Of a DNA stretch of 16,121 nt, positions 7,589-14,553 are shown piece after piece. How positions within the stretch are numbered: position 1 is the first letter of the stretch; the number at the start of each line of letters is the position of its first letter. The stretch spans positions 1 through 16,121 of the forward strand of contig RZZF01000010.1 of NCBI GenBank assembly GCA_009929975.1, given 5' to 3'. The position numbers and the translations under genes were made by a program. The stretch is from Clostridia bacterium (GTDB lineage: Bacteria > Bacillota > Clostridia > Saccharofermentanales > UBA5734). The notes beneath the pieces were generated by a model. It had not been told where the DNA came from. It saw only the letters and a list, made by a program, of their open reading frames with translations, and ran no database searches.

Positions 7589-8302
7589 TCAGCGGCTGTT
7601 GGCAGACAATGGAAGCTCCGGCCGGATCAGACGCTGCCCCTCATCCGCGCGCAAGGCACAGATCAGGTCCCGCACGGAATCAAGCCGGCGGGGGAAGGCC
7701 ATCAGGCCGCTGCCCGTTGTCTCAACCGCGTGGGTGTCGCTGCCGGCTGTCATCAGTTCCCGCCGGTCTGCCGCATATTGAAAAGCACTCTGATTAAAAC
7801 GTTCCTCACTGTTTCCACCATTGAACACTTCAATCGCGTCATGGGCTCCGGGGACAATCACACCCCATTTTTCTTCCGGCGTATACCACGCTTCCCGGTA
7901 AGGATGGGCATGGATGATGAATCCGCCGTGTTCATGGATCAGCCGGCTGTATGACAGTGGGTCCAGGGCGGCCAGCTCAGGATGTTCATAGAGAAATGAC
8001 TCATCAGGACCGAAGGTGACATAGTCTTTCCAGTCGGCGAAATATTCCCAGCCGAGAAAAACCTGGACGCCATAAGTCTGCCCGGCGATCACAGCCTGGC
8101 GGTAGCCCTCCAGAATCTGGTCGATCTGCTCATGCCACGGTGCGTCACGGTCGACCCTGGCATTGGCGTTGACAAAATGATCCGTCACCACGGTGCCGCT
8201 GATTCCTTTGTCAGCCAGCGCTTTTATCATGTCAGCGGCGGAAGACTGCCCGCATTTACTGGTTTCGGCCGTGTGCAGATGGAGTTCATAAAGGTAATTC
8301 AT
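7589..8302 (-). CDS. PHP-domain metal-dependent phosphoesterase
   Basis: The protein has 237 residues and consists of a single PHP domain. All four motifs of the polymerase-and-histidinol-phosphatase family are present: H-L-H-T at 8-11, T-D-H-F at 40-43, the glutamate E86 in G-W-E-Y-F, H-A-H-P at 131-134 and G-S-D-T-H-A at 187-192. Together they bind up to three metal ions in a distorted TIM barrel. Known relatives are histidinol phosphatase, YciV-type 5'-3' exonuclease and nucleoside 3',5'-bisphosphate phosphatase. This protein lacks extra domains and is closest in style to the small stand-alone PHP hydrolases; the substrate cannot be inferred. The ATG at 8302 has only a weak ribosome site (GCAGGCT on the minus strand), but the HLHT motif begins at residue 8, which argues against a later start. 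It heads a probable operon with the Fe-S reductase. It is divergent from pdxA across a 228-base gap. Confidence 0.85.
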   Translation of the reverse strand: MNYLYELHLHTAETSKCGQSSAADMIKALADKGISGTVVTDHFVNANARVDRDAPWHEQIDQILEGYRQAVIAGQTYGVQVFLGWEYFADWKDYVTFGPDESFLYEHPELAALDPLSYSRLIHEHGGFIIHAHPYREAWYTPEEKWGVIVPGAHDAIEVFNGGNSEERFNQSAFQYAADRRELMTAGSDTHAVETTGSGLMAFPRRLDSVRDLICALRADEGQRLIRPELPLSANSR

Positions 8303-8464
8303 GTGAGCCTGCTTTCTTTATCATCGACGCAAACACTGCGCAAATTACAGGGATAGACCTGTTCAGCATTATCATGCCACTCTTTAGATTCTCATTCAAG
8401 AAAGCGATGGGCGCAAAGATCATCGTCGTCTCCCGGTCCAGGTCATTTTTTTCCATGATTGATA

Positions 8465-8473
8465 TGCTAAACT
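8465..8473 (+). promoter_or_regulatory. Candidate extended -10 promoter for the pdxA-led operon
   Basis: TGC followed by TAAACT gives a TGn extended -10 with a 5/6-type hexamer, 57 bases before the pdxA ATG. No clear -35 lies 16-18 bases upstream, where the sequence is a T run. The rest of the gap 8303-8530 shows no gene. It should also hold the divergent promoter for the PHP gene, of which I can only see weak candidates. Confidence 0.4.
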
Positions 8474-8530
8474 ATTGATATTAATGGTCACGGAGTGTTC
8501 TGTGAACTGGATTTCAGCGGAGGACATGCA

Positions 8531-9592
8531 ATGAGCCGTCAACGCCCTGTTTTAGTGATTCCCATGGGTGATCCCAACGGAATCGGTCCGGAAATCGTCG
8601 TCAAAGCCCTGTCTGACCCGAAGGTATGGCAGATCTGCCGGCCTCTAGTTACCGGAGACCGGGCGGTTTTGCAGGACGCCGCGCGCTTTTCCGGCCTCGA
8701 TATCACATGCAAAATCATTCGTCAGCCTGAAGATCTGTCGAATGCAGCGGATAATCCGGGACAGATTCTGCTGGCTGATTCGGGTCATGATGCTCTGGAT
8801 ACGCTGCAGATTGGTCAAGTTCAGGCGCGTGCCGGTCAATATGCTTTTGACTATATCGTTGAGGCGGTTGAGCTGATCCGGCGTGGAATCGCTGACGCGA
8901 TGGTCACTACCCCGATCAATAAGGAGTCCCTCCGTGCGGCCGACATTCCCTATATCGGCCACACGGAGATCCTGGCCGGACTGACCCGATCCGACCAGCC
9001 TCTGACTTTGTTTGAGACCAATGGACTGCGTGTCTTTTTTCTGACACGGCATGTCAGCCTGAGGCAGGCTTGTGATCTGGTGACACGTGAGCGTGTCTCA
9101 AACATGATCGATGCCAGCCTCAGCGCGCTGAAAGCTCTCGGACTGCCTGACGGGATACTGGCGGTCGCCGGCCTTAATCCACACAGCGGGGAGCATGGCC
9201 TGTTTGGTGATGAGGAGATGACGTCCATTGCGCCGGCCATCAGGGACTGCCAGGCCAGAGGACTTTCCGTCACCGGACCGGTCGGCGCTGATTCTGTGTT
9301 TCATCTGGCTCATCAGGGCCGCTACGCCGCTGTCTTGTCACTGTATCATGATCAAGGCCATATCGCGACCAAGACACTCGACTTCGAACGGACGATCGCA
9401 TTAACGCTCGGACTGCCATTTCTCAGGACGTCCGTTGACCACGGAACGGCTCTTGATATTGCCGGACAGGGCATTGCCAGTGCGGTCAGCCTGAAAGAAG
9501 CGCTGCGGCTGGGCGCAAAGTATTGTCAGCCCTACAATGTCAATCACGCGGCGCGTCGGCATGGACAGGCAGGCGCTGTTTCAAATGGCTGA
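8531..9592 (+). CDS. pdxA: PdxA/PdxA2-family 4-phosphohydroxythreonine / 4-phospho-D-threonate dehydrogenase
   Basis: The protein has 353 residues. I chose the ATG at 8531 because GGAGG (8519-8523) lies 7 bases upstream. A GTG at 8495 would add 12 residues before the conserved start. Family marks are M-G-D-P-N-G-I-G-P-E-I at 12-22, T-T-P-I-N-K at 126-131, G-H-T-E at 143-146, and metal-binding histidines H174 (L-T-R-H), H218 (N-P-H-S-G-E) and H273 (Y-H-D-Q-G-H). The enzyme oxidises a 4-phosphorylated hydroxy acid with NAD and decarboxylates the product. The H-D-Q-G-H-I-A-T-K and S-V-D-H-G-T-A-L-D segments resemble PdxA2, which acts on 4-phospho-D-threonate or erythronate, more than biosynthetic PdxA, where H-D-Q-G-L-P is usual. 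No pdxJ or other vitamin B6 gene is nearby, nor the kinase (DUF1537) normally paired with PdxA2. It is the first gene of a three-gene operon and overlaps the next gene. Confidence 0.88.
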   Translation: MSRQRPVLVIPMGDPNGIGPEIVVKALSDPKVWQICRPLVTGDRAVLQDAARFSGLDITCKIIRQPEDLSNAADNPGQILLADSGHDALDTLQIGQVQARAGQYAFDYIVEAVELIRRGIADAMVTTPINKESLRAADIPYIGHTEILAGLTRSDQPLTLFETNGLRVFFLTRHVSLRQACDLVTRERVSNMIDASLSALKALGLPDGILAVAGLNPHSGEHGLFGDEEMTSIAPAIRDCQARGLSVTGPVGADSVFHLAHQGRYAAVLSLYHDQGHIATKTLDFERTIALTLGLPFLRTSVDHGTALDIAGQGIASAVSLKEALRLGAKYCQPYNVNHAARRHGQAGAVSNG

Positions 9593-10904
9593 ACGGAATA
9601 AAACATCTGACAGGGGCGGGCGCAGACACCCGATCGCCCGCTGGTATCGGCTGGATAACGCGGCCAAAATTTATCCGGTCATCATGCGGTCGCGCCATAT
9701 ATCGGTTTTCCGCCTGTCTGCTGTCCTCCATCAGGAGATTGAGCCCGACCGCCTGCTTGCTGCCCTGCGTAATACCCTGAAACGGCTTCCGTTCTTCGCG
9801 GTCCGTCTGCGCAAAGGGATGTTCTGGTACTATCTCGAGTCCTGCCAGCTGCCGGTCACGGTTGAAGAGGATGTCATCAATCCGATGCGGCACTGGTCGG
9901 TTCGTGATGAAAAAGGCTACCTGTTCCGCGTACGCTATGGACAGAAACGGATCGCGGTTGAGTTTTTCCATGCTTTGACGGATGGTTACGGCGGACTGGT
10001 CTTTCTGAAAACCCTGACAGCTGCCTACTTATCACTCGGTGGCAGCCAGTATCGGCCTGGGCATGGCGTACTTGACCTGAACGCGGACGCACAACCGGAA
10101 GAAATGGAGGACGCCTACCGGCGCTATTCCGATTTCAGGGTCACACGCCGACCCGCTGAGACAGCTGCGTTCCATCTGCAGGGCACCATTCTGACGGGGC
10201 ATCAGCTAAGTATGATCACCGGTATCTGTTCGGCCGGTCAGGTCGCTGAAGTCGCGAAACGCCATCAGGTCAGCATCACCGAATTACTGACATCAGTTTA
10301 TCTGTATCAGCTTTACCGGATCCAGCAGCGTGGTGGTTTCCAGATCGATCGCCCCGTTCGCATTTCAGTCCCGATCAATGTCCGACGCTATTTTCCGACG
10401 CGCACCCTGCGCAATTTCGCATTATATGCCAATCCGGGAATCGAGCCGGCGCTGGGCGACTATTCGTTTGAGGAAATACTTCTTCTGGTTCATTATTTCA
10501 TGCGTTATACCATCAACCAGAAGTACCTGAACGCAATGATGGGGGCCAATGTCAGACCGGAAAAGAACTGGCTTCTGCGCCTGGCTCCGCTCAAACTGAA
10601 GACGCTGGCCATGCGGATTGTCTACGCGTTGGTTGGCGAAAGCCGCTTTACTGGAACGCTCTCCAACCTGGGGGCGCAGACCATGCCGGAGGAAATATCC
10701 GGTCAGATTGACCATTTTGAGTTTCAACTGGGACCATCCCGGCTCAATCCGGTCAACTGTGCGGTTATCAGTTTGAATGACAACCTGACGATCGCGTTTA
10801 CATCGACGATGCAGGAGACTGATATCCAACGTGCTTTTTTCCAGCATCTGGTCGAACTCGGTCTGGATGTCACGGTCATGAGCAATCAGATTGAAAGGAA
10901 ATAA
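9585..10904 (+). CDS. Condensation / alcohol O-acetyltransferase-fold acyltransferase
   Basis: With the ATG at 9585 the protein has 439 residues and overlaps the pdxA stop by 8 bases, the usual geometry for translational coupling. ATGs at 9561 and 9537 are also possible (up to 455 residues). None has a clear ribosome site, so the start is uncertain. The fold is that of the chloramphenicol acetyltransferase/condensation superfamily. The catalytic motif H-A-L-T-D-G is at about residues 129-134, preceded by V-E-F-F. The first conserved block, W-Y-R-L-D-N-A-A-K-I-Y-P, is at about 25-36, and the C-terminal half carries N-L-G and the A-F-T-S-T strand. The family makes esters or amides from an acyl donor and an alcohol or amine; the His acts as general base. 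No membrane segment or carrier protein is present. The next gene, 5 bases downstream, encodes a DUF6320-like membrane protein; such acyltransferases are often next to DUF6320 in Firmicutes, so the two probably work together. Substrates unknown. Confidence 0.78.
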   Translation: MAERNKTSDRGGRRHPIARWYRLDNAAKIYPVIMRSRHISVFRLSAVLHQEIEPDRLLAALRNTLKRLPFFAVRLRKGMFWYYLESCQLPVTVEEDVINPMRHWSVRDEKGYLFRVRYGQKRIAVEFFHALTDGYGGLVFLKTLTAAYLSLGGSQYRPGHGVLDLNADAQPEEMEDAYRRYSDFRVTRRPAETAAFHLQGTILTGHQLSMITGICSAGQVAEVAKRHQVSITELLTSVYLYQLYRIQQRGGFQIDRPVRISVPINVRRYFPTRTLRNFALYANPGIEPALGDYSFEEILLLVHYFMRYTINQKYLNAMMGANVRPEKNWLLRLAPLKLKTLAMRIVYALVGESRFTGTLSNLGAQTMPEEISGQIDHFEFQLGPSRLNPVNCAVISLNDNLTIAFTSTMQETDIQRAFFQHLVELGLDVTVMSNQIERK

Positions 10905-10909
10905 CAACA

Positions 10910-11617
10910 ATGGCTTACTGTGTTCATTGCGGTGTCCGGCTCGATCCGTCAGAGAAGTATTGTCCACTGTGTGGTGTTCCGGTTCTTGATCCGCTGCAGC
11001 CTTATCAGGCTGACGCGAAGAAACCATATGCCGATCGGCACGATCCTGTCATTGTGCGCAAAAACCGACGTCTGACGGCGGGCATGATCAGCATCATATT
11101 GATCTTCCCTGCGCTGCTGTGTCTGGCAATCGATTTTTCCGTCAGCCGCCAGATTGACTGGAGCCTCTATCCAACCGGGGCCTTGCTCGTCCTGTGGACC
11201 GGACTGGTCCCGCCGTTTCTCTGGGTCAGGCCATCTTTCCGGCGTATCTTTCTGCCATTCGCGTTGACTGGCCTGGCTTATGTGTATCTGATCAGTTATC
11301 TGCAGCTGAACGGAGACTGGTTCTTGCCACTTGCGCTGCCGGTCTATCTGCTGACGGCGATTCCGACTGGAGTCATCACGATTGTTTTTCAGCGCCGAAA
11401 ACTTTCGCTGTTCTATCTGCCTGCTTTCATCATGATCAGCGCAGGCCTGCTGTCTTTGGCAATTGATCTGCTGATCCGATCGTATCTTGAACAGGCACTG
11501 CGTCCGGGCTGGTCGCTATTTGTACTGCTGCCATGTATTGCGGTCGCGCTGGTCCTGGTTCTTCTGGCTCGACGGCATGCCCTGCGGGAGGCCGTCGCAC
11601 GCCGCCTGCATGTCTGA
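10910..11617 (+). CDS. DUF6320-like zinc-ribbon membrane protein
   Basis: The protein has 235 residues. Its ATG follows the acyltransferase stop by 5 bases, with AAAGGA upstream. Residues 4-21 form a short zinc ribbon (C4, C7, C18, C21: C-V-H-C and C-P-L-C). A basic, polar stretch reaches residue 54, and then six membrane segments follow at roughly 56-76, 84-106, 112-131, 137-160, 165-188 and 201-221. Segments starting L-L-x-L-A-I-D appear twice, near 69 and near 180, each followed by a W-S-L stretch, suggesting an internal duplication of a three-helix unit. From memory this architecture matches DUF6320, often found beside alcohol acetyltransferase-like genes; its function is not known. It could anchor or regulate the acyltransferase at the membrane, but that is inference. 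No terminator is visible after it. Confidence 0.75.
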   Translation: MAYCVHCGVRLDPSEKYCPLCGVPVLDPLQPYQADAKKPYADRHDPVIVRKNRRLTAGMISIILIFPALLCLAIDFSVSRQIDWSLYPTGALLVLWTGLVPPFLWVRPSFRRIFLPFALTGLAYVYLISYLQLNGDWFLPLALPVYLLTAIPTGVITIVFQRRKLSLFYLPAFIMISAGLLSLAIDLLIRSYLEQALRPGWSLFVLLPCIAVALVLVLLARRHALREAVARRLHV

Positions 11618-11691
11618 TGACCTGAACTTGTTAGTTTAGACAACCAGAACTGCCATTATTACGAAGATGTTTCAGATTTATTCCAAACACA

Positions 11692-11720
11692 TTGACGCGA
11701 TGCGGCATGATCTTTATAAT
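11692..11720 (+). promoter_or_regulatory. Sigma-A promoter for the SH3/NlpC-P60 gene
   Basis: TTGACG at 11692-11697 and TATAAT at 11715-11720 are separated by exactly 17 bases, close to the consensus. The transcript would start near 11727 and carry a leader of about 40 bases with a T-rich stretch before the ribosome site. The gap 11618-11766 shows no hairpin terminator for the upstream operon, so read-through is possible. Confidence 0.85.
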
Positions 11721-11766
11721 TGCTTTTAAATAGGCGTTCTTTTTTCGTCCGCCTTCTGGAGGAATC

Positions 11767-13002
11767 ATGCTGAACCGCAAAAAACCAAGCCCGAAACAGC
11801 TTCGTCATCTGATCATCACAACGACTGTTTCACTGGTGGCTGCCATCCCCGTTTTATGTCAACCCCTTGGACTCGCGTTTTTTCCAGCCATTTCCAGTCA
11901 ACCACCCACCATCTCAATGCTCTCCGCGGTACCCGCGGCCGAGTCAGCGAAGGGACCTTCAGCTTATAAACTGGCTCCCGTTGAGATGATGTCTGTGGTA
12001 GACAGCAGTTTTTCCCGGCAATCATCGTCAACAAACGGTTCGACAGCCGAGAAACCCACGGAAAATCCGGCTGAACCGCTGCAGATTGAAGTTCGTGAAG
12101 TGGAAATCCAACTGCCGGAACTTTATTGGCTGACCGTGGATGAGTATCCGCTGTATGTCAATACCTCGGCTTTGAATTTCAGGGCACAACCGAATACGGA
12201 CGCTGAAATCCTTGATGTTCTCGAACTCGCTGACAAAATTATCTGCATATCCGAGAGTAATAAGGAATGGATTCAGGTCAAATCAGATGACCAGGTTGGT
12301 TTCATATCCTCTGAATATGTGACCCGTGAACTGGTGTTCCGGCCTGTTGAACAGACTCGTTATGTTGATGCCAGTCAGTTGAACCTCAGAGCTGAGGCGA
12401 GCACAGACAGCGAAGTTCTCGCTAAACTTGACCATTTGCAGAAACTGACCCGGATTGCTGTCGCTGACGGCTGGTCGAAAGTCAAGACCGCAGATGGTAA
12501 AACAGGCTTTGTCGCGTCCAAGTACCTGACCGAACAAGGTCCGGTGCCTGTCTCCCGTTCATCATCCTCCTCATCGTCCCGCGATTACAGTTCCGGCAAC
12601 GCGCCTGCCAATCCAAGCGGCAGCCGTATTGTCGATATCGCTTATCAGGCGCTGGGTACACCTTATGTCTGGGGCAGCTCAAGCCTGAGCGGTATGGATT
12701 GCTCAGGATTTACCAGTTGGGTCTACCGTCAGGCCGGCATCAGTATTTCCCGTTCAAGCCGCGATTATCCGCGCATCGGTACAGGCGTATCGTACAGTAA
12801 TGCCCGGCCCGGTGATATCCTTGTCATGGATGCCCGCCGCAGTGGTGATGGTCAGTTGATTCCCAGCCATGTCGCGCTTTATATCGGCGGTGATAAGATG
12901 ATCCATGCGTCATCGTCCAAACGAAAAGTCATTGTCGCCAGTGTCAGCTCCATTTTGAACTGGGGTGCCAAGCTGATCACGGTCCGTCGTATCGGCGGAT
13001 GA
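11767..13002 (+). CDS. Secreted SH3b-SH3b-NlpC/P60 peptidoglycan endopeptidase
   Basis: The protein has 411 residues. GGAGGA stands just before the ATG. Residues 14-40 are a hydrophobic segment after a basic N-terminus, acting as signal peptide or membrane anchor. A low-complexity Ser/Thr/Pro-rich region follows to about 105. Two bacterial SH3 domains lie at about 128-187 and 197-255, each with the L-N-F-R-A or L-N-L-R-A motif and the ending G-F-I-S-S-E-Y or G-F-V-A-S-K-Y. A serine-rich linker (263-277) leads to the NlpC/P60 domain (about 286-408). Its catalytic residues are C312 in M-D-C-S-G-F, H368 in S-H-V-A-L-Y-I-G and H380 in M-I-H-A. Such enzymes cut D-Glu to diamino acid bonds in wall peptides, with the SH3 pair binding the peptidoglycan. 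The role would be cell separation or wall remodelling outside the membrane. It is a single-gene unit with its own promoter and terminator. Confidence 0.92.
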   Translation: MLNRKKPSPKQLRHLIITTTVSLVAAIPVLCQPLGLAFFPAISSQPPTISMLSAVPAAESAKGPSAYKLAPVEMMSVVDSSFSRQSSSTNGSTAEKPTENPAEPLQIEVREVEIQLPELYWLTVDEYPLYVNTSALNFRAQPNTDAEILDVLELADKIICISESNKEWIQVKSDDQVGFISSEYVTRELVFRPVEQTRYVDASQLNLRAEASTDSEVLAKLDHLQKLTRIAVADGWSKVKTADGKTGFVASKYLTEQGPVPVSRSSSSSSSRDYSSGNAPANPSGSRIVDIAYQALGTPYVWGSSSLSGMDCSGFTSWVYRQAGISISRSSRDYPRIGTGVSYSNARPGDILVMDARRSGDGQLIPSHVALYIGGDKMIHASSSKRKVIVASVSSILNWGAKLITVRRIGG

Positions 13003-13026
13003 TCTGACGGCAGCAACATCAACAGC

Positions 13027-13075
13027 CAGCCCGCTGTTCAACCGGATCATGGTTCAGAACAGGGGGCTGTTTTTT
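13027..13075 (+). terminator. Rho-independent terminator after the NlpC/P60 gene
   Basis: A 13-base stem (13027-13039 against 13057-13069) pairs in 12 of 13 positions, with one G-G mismatch at 13033/13063. A small inner stem AACC/GGTT lies in the loop, and a run of six T (13070-13075) follows. It begins 24 bases after the stop codon and separates this unit from secD. Confidence 0.92.
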
Positions 13076-13125
13076 GCCTCAGGGGCTGTCAAAAACACTC
13101 AGATAAGCAAAGAAAATCTTGACAC

Positions 13126-13154
13126 TTGAGGATTACCGCCTAAATGCCTATAAT
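13126..13154 (+). promoter_or_regulatory. Sigma-A promoter for secD-secF
   Basis: TTGAGG at 13126-13131, a 17-base spacer and a perfect TATAAT at 13149-13154. A perfect TTGACA at 13119-13124 lies just upstream but is 24 bases from the -10, too far to pair with it. The start point would be near 13161, giving a leader of about 76 bases. Confidence 0.85.
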
Positions 13155-13159
13155 GTATA

Positions 13160-13233
13160 TTTGTCTGTGACTGGTACCTGTTGCGCTGCGACATTCACCG
13201 GACAGACGAACAGAAGAAAGGACGTGCAACAGG
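13160..13233 (+). promoter_or_regulatory. Structured secD leader RNA with two crossing stems (pseudoknot-like)
   Basis: Stem A pairs 13160-13168 with 13202-13210 (9 pairs, one U-G). Stem B pairs 13177-13186 with 13224-13233 (10 pairs, one G-U), ending 4 bases before the secD ATG. The two interleave, so they either form an H-type pseudoknot or exclude each other. The only ribosome site of good quality, AAAGGA at 13217-13222, lies in the connecting loop and is an unusual 14 bases from the start codon. This suggests translational control of secDF. The pairings are seen directly; the control role is inferred. Confidence 0.45.
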
Positions 13234-13236
13234 ACT

Positions 13237-14553
13237 ATGGCTAAACGATCTTTTTCCAGATCGGGCCTCAAATCCAGACCGGCGACATTTTTTGTCGTCG
13301 TCGCAGTCATCCTGATTGGTGTGCTGCTAAGTCTCTTTGGGGCGACGATCCCGGTTCCGGGCCAGACTGATTCGGTGAGACTTCACGGTGTCAGGGATAT
13401 CCGTTTTGGTATAGATATCCGCGGTGGTGTTGAAGCGGTTTTTGCCGCTCGTGATTATGAGGGAGTTCCCAGTGATGCTGAGATCAACGCGGCTCGCAGT
13501 GTTTTGGAATTGAGAATGGACAATCTGCAGATTCTGGACCGGGAAATAACCGTTGACAAGAATAACGGCAGAATTCTCGTTCGCTTTCCCTGGCGGTCAG
13601 ATGAAGCGGACTTTAATCCGGAAGTGGCTCTGCAGGAACTCGGAGAAATGGCCCGGCTGACATTTACCGATCCGGAGGGTACGGTTGTGCTTGAAGGAAC
13701 CGATGTCAAGGAAAGCCAGGCCGCGTTTGATCCGAATACCGCGGAGCCGATTGTTCTTCTTGAACTGACTCCGGAAGGCGCGGAGAAATTTGCCGAGGCG
13801 ACCAGCCGCCTGATCGGCCAGCCGATCTCGATCAACATGGATGAGACTGTCATATCCGCTCCGACGGTAAGGTCGGCGATTACCGGCGGATCGGCGATCA
13901 TCGACAACATGGGAACCTCTGAGGAAGCGATCGCCCTGGCTGAAAAAATCAACGCCGGTGCGTTGCCGTTCGCGCTTGAGGCGATCAGCAGCAGCTCAAT
14001 CAGCCCGACAATGGGACGCGGTGCGCTTGATGTCATGGTGCGCGCCGGCCTGCTCGCCATGATACTGATCTGCCTCATGCTGATTGTAGTCTATCGCCTG
14101 CCCGGTGCAGTCGCCTGTATCGCGATAACCGGCCAGATTGTCGGGATACTGCTGGCTGTCTCAATTCCGCAGCAGACCCTGACACTGCAGGGTATTGCCG
14201 GTATCATCCTTTCGGTCGGCATGGGTGTTGACGCCAATATCATCATCTCAGAGCGCATCAGGGAAGAACTGAACCAGGGCGCCGCGCTGACAACCGCTCT
14301 CAAAAATGGCTTCAGCCGTGCCTTTACCTCCGTGCTTGATGGCAATATCACCGTCGCGATCGCAGCCATCATCCTGATGACCTTCGGATCCGGCCAGATG
14401 CTGTCTTTTGGCTATTCTTTGCTGACTGGTGTCATTCTCAATCTGTTGACCGGTGTCGTTCTGTTCCGCCTGATGCTTGGATCACTCAGTCAGTTCAGGA
14501 AGCTACAGTCGACACGGCTGTATGGACAGAGAAAGGCGGTCAGCAATGTTTAG
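13237..14553 (+). CDS. secD: Protein translocase subunit SecD
   Basis: The protein has 438 residues, somewhat short for SecD but normal for Clostridial proteins that have a reduced periplasmic-side domain. TM1 covers about 17-37. It is followed by F-G-I-D-I-R-G-G-V-E at 57-66 (the family's conserved L-G-L-D-L-x-G-G block), then the P1 extracytoplasmic domain with the I-T-G-G-S-A-I-I segment at about 215-222. Five further membrane segments span about 266-412. The G-M-G-V-D-A-N-I-I-I stretch at 328-337 with D332, the proton-relay aspartate region, and the following S-E-R-I-R-E-E are diagnostic. SecD with SecF uses the proton or sodium gradient to pull secreted proteins out of SecYEG. The start is the ATG at 13237; the ribosome site is non-ideal (see the leader feature). 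Eight bases overlap secF, indicating coupled translation. Confidence 0.95.
   Translation: MAKRSFSRSGLKSRPATFFVVVAVILIGVLLSLFGATIPVPGQTDSVRLHGVRDIRFGIDIRGGVEAVFAARDYEGVPSDAEINAARSVLELRMDNLQILDREITVDKNNGRILVRFPWRSDEADFNPEVALQELGEMARLTFTDPEGTVVLEGTDVKESQAAFDPNTAEPIVLLELTPEGAEKFAEATSRLIGQPISINMDETVISAPTVRSAITGGSAIIDNMGTSEEAIALAEKINAGALPFALEAISSSSISPTMGRGALDVMVRAGLLAMILICLMLIVVYRLPGAVACIAITGQIVGILLAVSIPQQTLTLQGIAGIILSVGMGVDANIIISERIREELNQGAALTTALKNGFSRAFTSVLDGNITVAIAAIILMTFGSGQMLSFGYSLLTGVILNLLTGVVLFRLMLGSLSQFRKLQSTRLYGQRKAVSNV

Noticed and set aside
13119..13124. Perfect TTGACA as the -35 of the secD promoter
   Set aside because: It is 24 bases from the TATAAT; TTGAGG at 13126-13131 has the correct 17-base spacing.
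13167..13244. A 25-codon open frame in the secD leader, starting at GTG and ending inside secD, as a possible arrest peptide
   Set aside because: It has no ribosome site, no signal-peptide-like segment and no recognisable stall motif, so it does not resemble SecM, MifM or VemP.
13455..14078. Minus-strand open frame of 207 codons within secD
   Set aside because: It is Ser/Ile/Arg-rich, has no domain and lies opposite a highly conserved gene; its length is a by-product of secD codon use.
14477..14545. Upstream start for secF inside secD
   Set aside because: The 23 added residues have no counterpart in SecF, and the ATG at 14546 begins the conserved N-terminus.
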